Source: a virus. Taken from it: a DNA stretch of 37,014 nt. The translations under genes were made by a program, and so were the position numbers. Below are positions 1 through 6,555 of this stretch, piece after piece. Every line of letters starts with the position of its first letter. Position 1 is the stretch's first letter. Location of the stretch: the IMG/VR virus record IMGVR_UViG_3300018080_008431, positions 1-37,014 of that record, one strand, 5' to 3'. The notes under the pieces were generated by a model that was not told where the DNA came from, searched no databases, and saw only the letters and a program-made list of their open reading frames with translations.

Positions 1-1131
1 AATCAAAAAGTCAATCTCTAAGTCAAGGATAGATACCGACTCTGTGATACTTAGAATCTCATCATATACGCTGACATAGAGTTCGGTAATTACTGGAGTA
101 ACATCTTCAGTAATAGATAAAATTTCTTCATAGACATCAACAGATGGCGCACTAAACAGCCAATCGTAATCCTCCTCAATAGTAACTTCATCATAGACTA
201 AGAAGTCAATCTCCAAATCAAGCAGTTCAACATTCTCGGTAATACTTGTAATATCGTCATAAACCGAAGTATGAAGAACATCAAGATTTATAGTAATATT
301 TTCCTCGATACTAACTTCCTCATACATCAGAAAATCTATTTCCAAATCAAGCAGACTTACAGATTCAGTAATAGATAATATCTCATCATATACCGATACA
401 TAAAGCTCAGTTATGACGGGAGTAATATCTTCCGTTATTGATAAAATTTCCTCGTAAGGAGTAATATTAAGTGCAGTTATTAACGGAGTAAAATCCTCGG
501 TGATAGATAAGATTTCATCATAAACAGAAACATTAAGGACATCAAGTACGGCCTGAATATCCTCTGTTATGCTTGTAATCTCATCATAAACATTTATGGA
601 TGAAGGAATATCTAAAGTGATATCCTCCGTTATCGATAAAATTTCCTCATATACAAGAGGAAGATTTATATCAGGAGTTACAGTATCATATTGAAAGTCC
701 TCTGTGATACTCGTAATTTCTTCATAAACCAAAAAGTTTTGAGAGTCTAAATAAGCATCTGTCCACTCGCTTATCGAAGTGATATCGTCATAGACATCAA
801 CATTAAGGACATCAAGAGATACAACCAGACCAGTTGTATCATCAATACTTATATCGTCATCAACTACTCCTACTTCCACCACTAAATCAAGAATAGAAAC
901 TGATTCAGTAATACCAAGTATTTCATCATAAACACTAATATTAAGCACATCGAGAACGGGAGTAACATCCTCCGTTATACTTAATATTTCATCATATACA
1001 TCAACACTCGAAGGAATATCAAGCTCAATATTTTCTGTTATAGAAAGTATTTCATCATAAACATCTACTGGGGAAGGAATATCAAAAGTTACATCTTCAG
1101 TTATTGAAGTTATACTCTCATAGAGAGTACC
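1..1131 (-). repeat. About 17 coding repeats, consensus VYDEILSITEDV
   Basis: Successive units carry VYDEILSITE, VYEEILSITE, VYDDITSITE or decayed forms such as MYEEVSIEEN. Linkers between units recur in classes: LDVLNVS, LDLEIDFL, DIPSSVDV and PVITELYVS. The two-unit block at about 1-140 encodes nearly the same roughly 40 residues as the block at about 340-470, but the DNA differs at many third positions. The repeats are therefore old and kept at protein level. Confidence 0.85.
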
Positions 1132-1791
1132 GCCATCACCTAAGTTGATATCATTTACTGCAGAGGTTACTTCAGCAGTATAATCATAAGTACCAAAAGC
1201 CGTTCCTTCATAATAGCACCGAAAATAATATGTAGTACCATCGCTTGCATTACTATTAAGCTCAACACAAAAACAATGTTCGGTATAATTGCTTCCCGTA
1301 TGAGTAAATTTAGCTGATTCATCTGATACATCTACGGAATATCCGTTCATCCAAGTTTCTGATTGTGAGCCTAATTTCTGGGTTGATACATTTTGAGCTT
1401 CCGTGATAGTACCGGCTACTATATTGGCAGGATTAGTAGAGCCATCAGTTGTTACCTGAAATTCCTCACCTGAAAAAGCACCAGTAGCACTACCATAAAC
1501 TCTTGCGTGAATATTCCTATAATCATTACCCGAAGTTTCTCTTGCCTGAAATCGTAAAATAAAACCTGTATCTTTAGCTTGATTTAATCTTGCGCTATCT
1601 ATCGTATAAGTATTATCATCTGGGTCAGCGTTGCTATCATCTGAGTGTCCGTAGTGAGACTGTACCATTACTGGGTCACCACCGACAAAGTAAGGCGGTA
1701 TCGGTAAGTTATGCTCTCTAAACCACCAACATAAGTGAATAAATTTAGGTACCCGTTTTAATCTGTTATGTACTCTTAGAAATAAATTCAT
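1..1791 (-). CDS. Repeat-rich virion protein, likely tail or receptor-binding (partial, C-terminus off the window)
   Basis: The frame is open for 597 codons from the ATG at 1791 to the window edge, so the end is missing. Residues 1-220 look like a beta-rich phage structural domain, with a stretch reading ILRFQARETSG and later EHCFCVELNS and TYYFRCYYEG, as in virion surface proteins. From about residue 221 the protein is about 17 repeats of 20-25 residues built on VYDEILSITED. The composition is strongly acidic. It overlaps the upstream Cys-rich gene by 26 bases and starts inside it. No enzymatic motif is visible. A tail fibre, tail tip or head decoration role is inferred from the repeats and the nearby structural genes. 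Confidence 0.75.
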   Translation of the reverse strand, partial: MNLFLRVHNRLKRVPKFIHLCWWFREHNLPIPPYFVGGDPVMVQSHYGHSDDSNADPDDNTYTIDSARLNQAKDTGFILRFQARETSGNDYRNIHARVYGSATGAFSGEEFQVTTDGSTNPANIVAGTITEAQNVSTQKLGSQSETWMNGYSVDVSDESAKFTHTGSNYTEHCFCVELNSNASDGTTYYFRCYYEGTAFGTYDYTAEVTSAVNDINLGDGGTLYESITSITEDVTFDIPSPVDVYDEILSITENIELDIPSSVDVYDEILSITEDVTPVLDVLNISVYDEILGITESVSILDLVVEVGVVDDDISIDDTTGLVVSLDVLNVDVYDDITSISEWTDAYLDSQNFLVYEEITSITEDFQYDTVTPDINLPLVYEEILSITEDITLDIPSSINVYDEITSITEDIQAVLDVLNVSVYDEILSITEDFTPLITALNITPYEEILSITEDITPVITELYVSVYDEILSITESVSLLDLEIDFLMYEEVSIEENITINLDVLHTSVYDDITSITENVELLDLEIDFLVYDEVTIEEDYDWLFSAPSVDVYEEILSITEDVTPVITELYVSVYDEILSITESVSILDLEIDFLI

Positions 1792-2125
1792 TTCTCTTAT
1801 CCCTCACTCGTCTTATCATACCCTTTTTACTTCCCACAATACACTCAAATTCTAAATTGCACCAAGCATTACAGACTTCAGGCGTAGGATAAACAGCACA
1901 ATGATATGGCTTATCTCGCCTGTCATTGCCAAGATGCAATCGACACTCCCCTTTATCCCGTAACAACATCGCACAATTACCGCAACAATACAATCTGGAT
2001 TCCCGAGGACAAGTATCACATCCTTTAACTTTAATCCAGACATCACCCTCCTCATAGACATTTAAGAAAGCTATCGGAGTCGGGTCCTCACAACTTAATA
2101 CTACTGCTTTCTCTTTGGTTATCAT
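1766..2125 (-). CDS. Cys-rich hypothetical protein
   Basis: This is a 119-residue soluble protein with 11 cysteines, at 12, 36, 39, 47, 48, 51, 61, 76, 85, 89 and 95. The order CxxC, CC, C and a later spread of Cys and His (H64, H75) suggests metal binding. It resembles zinc- or iron-chelating proteins of the YkgJ type in general pattern only. It starts with ATG just downstream of the 63-residue gene and its 3' end overlaps the start of the repeat protein. Its function is unknown. The absence of a signal peptide suggests a cytoplasmic role rather than a virion part. Confidence 0.6.
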   Translation of the reverse strand: MITKEKAVVLSCEDPTPIAFLNVYEEGDVWIKVKGCDTCPRESRLYCCGNCAMLLRDKGECRLHLGNDRRDKPYHCAVYPTPEVCNAWCNLEFECIVGSKKGMIRRVRDKRNEFISKST

Positions 2126-2133
2126 TATTCCTC

Positions 2134-2325
2134 CTATCCGCTATAAGCACTTACAACTTCATCCCAAAGCTCTTGCTTGTCGTCCAATAGCTCGGGATTC
2201 TCAGTTTCAAGCCGTGATATCTCGATATCACAATTAGCTTCGTAATTAGTTTTACCTAATTGCTGTGCCCGGTACTTTTCGTGTAACCATTTTTGATAAT
2301 AAGCTACTGTTTCTGGACTTGCCAT
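2134..2325 (-). CDS. Small hypothetical protein, 63 aa
   Basis: This is a 63-residue charged protein, probably helical, with no membrane segment and one Cys. The ATG at 2325 is preceded by a full AGGAGG at suitable distance, so the gene is very likely translated. It lies between a 42-codon ORF and the Cys-rich gene in one tightly spaced run. I recognise no family. Confidence 0.6.
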   Translation of the reverse strand: MASPETVAYYQKWLHEKYRAQQLGKTNYEANCDIEISRLETENPELLDDKQELWDEVVSAYSG

Positions 2326-2335
2326 AATCTACCTC

Positions 2336-2464
2336 CTAATATCTACTAAAACCTACTAATTTAGTATTCAGCCCTAAAATAAAACAAGGAGTCCACCAGT
2401 TTCCTGATAGACTCCTTAAACCAAATCCAAATGCCCCAAAAATATAAAAAACGGCTCGATGCAT
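2336..2464 (-). CDS. Possible tiny hydrophobic protein, 42 aa
   Basis: This is a 43-codon ORF beginning MHRAVFYIFGAFGFG. Its ATG has GGAGG six bases upstream, as good a site as any in the window. The product is rich in aromatic and hydrophobic residues and could insert in the membrane. Its stop lies just before the Shine-Dalgarno of the next gene. The caution is that the start region sits in a stem-loop followed by a T-rich run, so the segment could instead be an intrinsic terminator with a chance ORF. Confidence 0.4.
   Translation of the reverse strand: MHRAVFYIFGAFGFGLRSLSGNWWTPCFILGLNTKLVGFSRY
2376..2417 (-). terminator. Second hairpin with T-rich 3' side
   Basis: AAGGAGTC (2386-2393) and GACTCCTT (2410-2417) form an 8-bp stem with a possible inner CAG/CTG pairing. 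On the minus strand it is followed by GTTTTATTTT. It lies inside the 42-codon ORF, so either the ORF is not real or the hairpin is incidental. Confidence 0.4.
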
Positions 2465-2493
2465 AACTGTCCTCCTTACGCACTTAGCCGTTT
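2436..2493 (-). terminator. Stem-loop plus T-rich tail, enclosing the RBS of the 42-aa ORF
   Basis: AAACGGCT at 2449-2456 pairs with AGCCGTTT at 2486-2493. An inner ATGC (2459-2462) and GCAC (2480-2483) can add four pairs. In the minus-strand transcript the structure is followed by TTTTTTATATTTTT, like an intrinsic terminator. The loop holds AGGAGG, and the ATG lies at the loop edge. It could act as terminator, attenuator or translational switch. Confidence 0.45.
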
Positions 2494-2587
2494 AATTCAG
2501 CTTCTCACAGGGCGTTCCCAAAATACCATATAGGTTACTTGGTTGCCTTTCCGCTGTCAGAATCAAACGATAATAATTAAGCTGCCA

Positions 2588-2800
2588 TTATTGTTTCCTT
2601 ACTATAATCACAACGGGCAATCCCGTTTCTTCGGTTAATTTCCACGCTACACTCATTATTCTATCACTAATAGCGGGGTCAGTCAAATGTAAAGTGGCTG
2701 CTACACCTTTCGGTGGTTTCTTGCCTTTACCGAAGATTTCTGACATCTTCACTCTATCTTCTACTCTTACACTTAATACTTCTGGTTGGTCGCCACTCAT
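2588..2800 (-). CDS. Hypothetical protein, 70 aa
   Basis: This is a 70-residue protein with a basic middle (GKGKKPPKG) and a hydrophobic beta-like end (GLPVVIIVRKQ). Its ATG overlaps the stop of the upstream glycosyltransferase as ATGA (2797-2800), a sign of translational coupling. It is therefore probably expressed with the glycan genes. No family is recognised. The 2465-2587 stretch after it holds no clear gene. Confidence 0.6.
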   Translation of the reverse strand: MSGDQPEVLSVRVEDRVKMSEIFGKGKKPPKGVAATLHLTDPAISDRIMSVAWKLTEETGLPVVIIVRKQ

Positions 2801-3594
2801 GGATACATCCTCCCTTGTTCATCAATATGCTTACAGAAGATAGAAGTATCACAAATAAAAGGATATTTCTTCTTCTGATGCTCGGGCCATCCTGCCCTCT
2901 CTAAATACTTACCTGACATCACTCTATCACACCAGAAAATATCTTCTGTTCCTGTCTTTGACTGGTATCTCTGCTGTTCTGGGTCAAACCAAGCGTGCCG
3001 AGGAGTCTCAAATACTCTCCTTACCACTACTGGCCCTGCCAGAGTATTCAATGTATAAACCTCTGACTCCTGATACATAAGCTTAATGATACTGCCGTGA
3101 ATTAAAGTACAGCCCATCGGAATAGCATCTACTTCAACCTTATCCCCCATTTCCCAATCGTCATAGAAAGAATTACCTCTACCCCTAAATAACAATGGCT
3201 CTGGATGGCTACCCTTACAGTAATAAAGTCCGCTCATCACAGGAGTATCTTTCTTCCTCATATATTCAGTAAGTTTGATGAATGTATCGGGTGGTAAGCA
3301 AACATCGTGGTCTAAAAAGAATAACCACTCGTGGCCTTGCGACATAAAATACTCAACACATACATTTCTTGCATCAGCGACAGCGTGGCCTAATGGCGAA
3401 TACTGGCTGAAATATTGGAACATATCACTATGACTCCAATTTACTGGGATTACCTGACCAAAACGGGCCATCATCCACTCTATTCTCACTAAACCCGTAG
3501 CCGGTACTGCGATAAGGATTCTTTTCTTCCAATCACCCCAATCGGCTGCCTTCGGGGCCTGCATATCTAATTTGGCTGTGGCTTCTTTATTCAT
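2797..3594 (-). CDS. GT-A type glycosyltransferase
   Basis: This 265-residue protein probably transfers a sugar from an activated donor. Residues 25-100 form the nucleotide-binding half: an ILIAVPATG strand, the conserved ARN at 75-77, then WLFFLDHDVCLPPD, where DHD (95-97) takes the place of the metal-binding DxD. This layout matches phage-borne GT-A enzymes usually annotated as glycosyltransferase family 2-like. There is no membrane helix, so it acts in the cytoplasm. It starts eight bases inside the preceding methyltransferase gene. Donor and acceptor cannot be read from the sequence. A virion protein acceptor is inferred from context. Confidence 0.75.
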   Translation of the reverse strand: MNKEATAKLDMQAPKAADWGDWKKRILIAVPATGLVRIEWMMARFGQVIPVNWSHSDMFQYFSQYSPLGHAVADARNVCVEYFMSQGHEWLFFLDHDVCLPPDTFIKLTEYMRKKDTPVMSGLYYCKGSHPEPLLFRGRGNSFYDDWEMGDKVEVDAIPMGCTLIHGSIIKLMYQESEVYTLNTLAGPVVVRRVFETPRHAWFDPEQQRYQSKTGTEDIFWCDRVMSGKYLERAGWPEHQKKKYPFICDTSIFCKHIDEQGRMYP

Positions 3595-4192
3595 CTTTAC
3601 CCTCCTCTTTTTCTTCTGACTTATCTGGCTCTTTTGGAGTAATTTGAGGAGTCTTAATCTTCTCGGCTTCTTCCTCCGTCATCTTAGATAAAATTACTTC
3701 CATATTCCCATTTTCCCACCAAGCATTTCTTTCAATCCTCCAAGGTTTAGGCCTATAAATTGAATATAAGAATTGAGTAGGGTCAAAATAAGCCCAAGTA
3801 GCCTCATTACAAGGATTACAATGAGTAGGGTCTTGATAAAATCCGAAACTCCTGCCGTAAGGTGCTGATATCAATAGTTGTCCGTTTGGCTTTAATAGCC
3901 TCCACCACTCGTTCATCACATCTACAAAGTTCTTCGGGCAAATATGCTCGACTAAGTGGCTCGCTAATATCTGAATACAACACTCATCGGGTAAAGGATA
4001 AGGCACAAGCTCAACATCGTGGACTATCTCTACATTAGGTAATGGCCTGATATCTAACCCGATATAGCCTTCCTGCTTGTTAGAGCCACAGCCCATATCT
4101 AATTTTATGCCTTTATTTTCTTCGATTAGTTTGAGTAAATCTTGAGGTTTTGAGTAGTAGTCTTTTGCTTCAGGACAGTTACATTTGGTCAT
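3587..4192 (-). CDS. Class I SAM-dependent methyltransferase
   Basis: This 201-residue enzyme has the SAM-binding motif LDMGCGSNKQEGYIGLD (31-47), the acidic residue of motif II in D47, and SHLVEHI (78-84) before the post-I segment, as in Methyltransf_11 proteins. NGQLLISAPYG (103-113) is the usual strand near the active site. The last 30 residues are a highly charged E/K tail. The start ATG is preceded by AGGAGG. Methylation of a sugar in the surrounding glycan pathway is the likely role. A protein or small-molecule target cannot be excluded. Confidence 0.75.
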   Translation of the reverse strand: MTKCNCPEAKDYYSKPQDLLKLIEENKGIKLDMGCGSNKQEGYIGLDIRPLPNVEIVHDVELVPYPLPDECCIQILASHLVEHICPKNFVDVMNEWWRLLKPNGQLLISAPYGRSFGFYQDPTHCNPCNEATWAYFDPTQFLYSIYRPKPWRIERNAWWENGNMEVILSKMTEEEAEKIKTPQITPKEPDKSEEKEEGKDE

Positions 4193-4214
4193 TTGGTTTT
4201 CCTCCTTTTGAACC

Positions 4215-4242
4215 TTAGCCTGTGGAGTTACCCACAGGCTAA
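4215..4242 (-). other. Perfect 11-bp stem-loop between the virion gene and the methyltransferase
   Basis: TTAGCCTGTGG (4215-4225) and CCACAGGCTAA (4232-4242) are exact inverted copies around a 6-base loop. It lies 15 bases below the stop of the 153-aa gene. On the minus strand no T-run follows, only the Shine-Dalgarno of the next gene. It may be a terminator without a U tract, an mRNA 3'-end protector or a processing site. Confidence 0.6.
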
Positions 4243-4256
4243 AGCGTTATTTTAAC

Positions 4257-4718
4257 TTAGCTGAAACGCAACTGATAAGTCGCATTTACATTCTGGTTTG
4301 AAGCCCATTGGCTTGTCGCATAGGTAGTACCACAAAGAATAGTACCGCCTGAAGTAGTATTTGCCAATGCTACATTCTTAATGGTGCAAGTATCGCCCAT
4401 ATCTGAACCTGCAAATTGGCAAGTACATTGTAAAGTTTTGGAAGCTACTGCTGAGTTAGAGGTAGTAACTCTATCCCCAGTCTCGCCCTCCAAAGAAGTA
4501 GCGGCTGCACCTGGCTCGGTACCAGTACCGAGTGCCATAGCACTAACCTGTTTGCTACCTGCAACAGCTCCGACACTACCAACAATGTAATCTTGGAAAC
4601 CAAGATTAACAACTTGGTTACGCATCCAACCGCTGTCACCGACTACTCTGCCAGTCTCGGCATCTGTAATCTGCAGGCGCATAAACCCTTTAACTTTTAC
4701 CATGTCTCCGTGCTTCAT
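4257..4718 (-). CDS. Putative small virion structural protein
   Basis: This 153-residue protein is rich in Gly, Ala, Thr and Ser and probably all beta. The N-terminus reads LQITDAETGRVVGDSGW, then MRNQVVNLGFQDYIVG, followed by ALGTGTEPGA. Such openings occur in phage surface or tail-associated proteins, but I cannot assign a specific family. Four cysteines lie in the C-terminal half. The gene has its own promoter-like sequence, a strong AGGAGG and a stable hairpin after it, as expected for an abundant product. This makes it a candidate head decoration or tail-fibre-associated protein and a possible acceptor for the glycan genes. Confidence 0.5.
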   Translation of the reverse strand: MKHGDMVKVKGFMRLQITDAETGRVVGDSGWMRNQVVNLGFQDYIVGSVGAVAGSKQVSAMALGTGTEPGAAATSLEGETGDRVTTSNSAVASKTLQCTCQFAGSDMGDTCTIKNVALANTTSGGTILCGTTYATSQWASNQNVNATYQLRFS

Positions 4719-4760
4719 TATTCATGCCCTCCTGATTTTAGGCCCGAAGAAACTCACTAA

Positions 4761-4794
4761 TACTATTATATCATAATAGTAATTAACTTGCTAA
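4761..4794 (-). promoter_or_regulatory. Promoter with palindrome over the -10 box
   Basis: On the minus strand TTAGCA (4789-4794) and TATAAT (4765-4770) are 18 bases apart, and TG one base before the -10 makes it an extended -10. The -10 lies in an exact inverted repeat, TACTATTAT-ATC-ATAATAGTA (4761-4781), which could be an operator. The same 12 bases CTATTATATCAT recur in the promoter upstream of the protease gene. Confidence 0.55.
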
Positions 4795-5094
4795 CTTCTT
4801 TTTAACCGTTATCGATATGTCTTTAGTAGATAATCTGGTTGAACCATCTGTCAAAACAATAGCTCCTATGAAGTTACCGGGTGAGTCAAAATCACCCAAC
4901 TGTACTGTGTATTTACAGGTACCCGCATTAGCGTCAACGATAGTACAGTCAGCATTAAGCTCATTTCTATAAGTGTCTGCGTGTGCTATCTGTAATTTTA
5001 CTGTGTAGCCTGTTAATACTTGAGGAGTCTCACCATCGCTTTGATAGACGGTAAAGTTAATATCATATCCATAATCTCCTGCTCTAATATCCAT
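4783..5094 (-). CDS. Putative baseplate/tail beta-sandwich protein (BppU N-terminal-like)
   Basis: This 103-residue protein is predicted all beta. It opens MDIRAGDYGYDINFTVYQSD, continues with GYTVKLQIAHAD, then CKYTVQLGDFDSPGNFIGAI, and ends KDISITVKKKLAS. The order of a polarised-input strand, an Ig-like core and a closing ISITV strand is typical of the N-terminal domain of phage baseplate upper proteins (BppU/DUF2479-like) and similar small tail proteins. It stands alone without the long C-terminal part of BppU. It may be an adaptor that anchors a fibre. Its neighbours are a 39-aa ORF and the 153-aa virion protein. Confidence 0.5.
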   Translation of the reverse strand: MDIRAGDYGYDINFTVYQSDGETPQVLTGYTVKLQIAHADTYRNELNADCTIVDANAGTCKYTVQLGDFDSPGNFIGAIVLTDGSTRLSTKDISITVKKKLAS

Positions 5095-5095
5095 C

Positions 5096-5215
5096 TTAAT
5101 CCTCCACTATTACATCAACATCGTGACTTTCTTTGTTTAATTCTGCTGTTACTACTTCTGGAAGAAGGGTAACAGGTATATCTAAGTTCTGCATTTCAAA
5201 TGTAGCATCAGGCAT
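5096..5215 (-). CDS. Small acidic protein, 39 aa
   Basis: This 40-codon ORF starts with ATG at 5215, six bases after GGAGG. It overlaps the end of the glycosyltransferase by eight bases and stops one base before the next start. The product MPDATFEMQNLDIPV... is acidic, with no membrane segment. The spacing and ribosome site argue that it is real. No family is recognised. Confidence 0.5.
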   Translation of the reverse strand: MPDATFEMQNLDIPVTLLPEVVTAELNKESHDVDVIVED

Positions 5216-5930
5216 TTTCACCCTCCTTGTTTGTAATTAAATCTTCCACCATCTTTTGTCGCCTACGCTCATTTTCCATCAGCGTTCCATTTATAAAATC
5301 GTAAGTATATTTTGAGTGAAGTAACATTATATCTTTTCTATTTAACGCCTTATCCTTATCATCTAAAATTTTTGTAGCAAAGAGTAAATCCGTATCAGAA
5401 CAATAAGCCGTTTTCCACCTTGACCACTCAAATCTACACCACCACTCTATCTTAGGATTAAACGGGAATCTCCCGTCAAATAATCCTACCTCATTAAATA
5501 CTGCCCTGCGTATCAGAGTAAAGCATAAACCCGAGAACATATATTTTCCGTAAGGCGGTACTATCTTTGTCGCCTCTAACTTAGCTTCAATTACACCTAT
5601 CTTATTATCGATAGTATAATTCCACATCTTGTCAAGCCACATCCTATCTCTAATTAGGATATGAGGGTCAACTATCAGTACCCAAGGATAACGGCCTGCC
5701 CGTATTCCCTGATTCAATGCTACTGCATTTCCTAAATTCCTATCATTAAGAATACAATGCTCGGCTTTCTCGGTTATCCAATTACGGGAAGCATCTTCAG
5801 AATTATTATCAACAATAATCAAGTTATAAGTGCCGTCAATGTTTTCTCTAATAGCTGCTACGCAGGCCTGTAAATAACTATCATTATTCCTATTGACAAT
5901 AATAATATCGATAGCTTCCGCTACTCCCAT
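5208..5930 (-). CDS. Family 2-like glycosyltransferase
   Basis: This 240-residue GT-A enzyme has an N-terminal IDIIIVNRNN strand, the donor-binding loop IIVDNNSEDASRNW (38-51), the ribose/diphosphate segment NLGNAVALNQGI (65-76) and VLIVDPHILIRD (84-95). DPH stands where most relatives have DxD or DPD, a common variant. The second half has WWCRFEWSRWK. It is cytoplasmic, with no transmembrane segment. It resembles the other GT2 gene at 7795-8478, so the two may add successive sugars. The acceptor is unknown. Confidence 0.8.
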   Translation of the reverse strand: MGVAEAIDIIIVNRNNDSYLQACVAAIRENIDGTYNLIIVDNNSEDASRNWITEKAEHCILNDRNLGNAVALNQGIRAGRYPWVLIVDPHILIRDRMWLDKMWNYTIDNKIGVIEAKLEATKIVPPYGKYMFSGLCFTLIRRAVFNEVGLFDGRFPFNPKIEWWCRFEWSRWKTAYCSDTDLLFATKILDDKDKALNRKDIMLLHSKYTYDFINGTLMENERRRQKMVEDLITNKEGENA

Positions 5931-5934
5931 TATA

Positions 5935-6555
5935 TCACCCTTTTACAAAAGCTCCCATCCCCATTTTCTCACCCAACTTTTTATATTCTGGCCTGATACT
6001 CCTAAATATATTCATAGCATCAGTTACTTCTTTATTGGGATAATCGTGTAATACAATTATTCCTCCCTTAACCAACACTTGAGAATACTTAAGTATATCC
6101 AGTAAACATCCGTGAGTACAGTGGTCACCGTCAATAAATATAAATGATGTCTTGCCTATTGTCACAGTAGGAACATCATCACTATATCCTTGAAAAAAGA
6201 CTACCTTCTTATCACCACAGAATTTCTTAATATTAACTTTAGTTTCATCAAGAAAGTCTGCTCCGAATTTCATATCCCTTAAAGTAAATGATTCTTTATA
6301 AGGCCTTTCCTCACCTGCACCCGAACCAGTCTGACAACCGTATTTAAAAGTATCACATAAGCATAATGTACCAGTAATATTATATTTCTGCATACCCAGT
6401 AAGGTAGTACAAGCTGACTTTCCTCTGTGAGTTCCTACCTCTATTAAGTTTTTATCCTTATGCTCCTCGGGTATCTTCCCCACCATTTCCATCAGGAACT
6501 CTAACTCCTCAATAAGACAATGACCTTTAACATTTTTTACATCTTCAAATTTCAT
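5935..6555 (-). CDS. Methyltransferase of the Methyltransf_24/TylF-like type
   Basis: I take the ATG at 6555, which forms an ATGA overlap with the upstream stop, rather than a TTG 27 bases earlier. The product has 206 residues. NLIEVGTHRGKSACTTLLG (36-54) is the SAM site. TSFIFIDGDHCTHGCLLDI gives the acidic metal-binding IDGDH typical of sugar O-methyltransferases, and GGIIVLHDYPN follows. The closing GMGAFVKG resembles the end of the adjacent fusion protein, which suggests duplication of this domain. Its likely job is O-methylation of a sugar in the virion glycan. Confidence 0.75.
   Translation of the reverse strand: MKFEDVKNVKGHCLIEELEFLMEMVGKIPEEHKDKNLIEVGTHRGKSACTTLLGMQKYNITGTLCLCDTFKYGCQTGSGAGEERPYKESFTLRDMKFGADFLDETKVNIKKFCGDKKVVFFQGYSDDVPTVTIGKTSFIFIDGDHCTHGCLLDILKYSQVLVKGGIIVLHDYPNKEVTDAMNIFRSIRPEYKKLGEKMGMGAFVKG

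Noticed and set aside
1-1131. CRISPR-like spacing of short repeats
   Set aside because: Repeats are imperfect, stay in one open frame, and differ mainly at silent positions; they encode a repeated protein.
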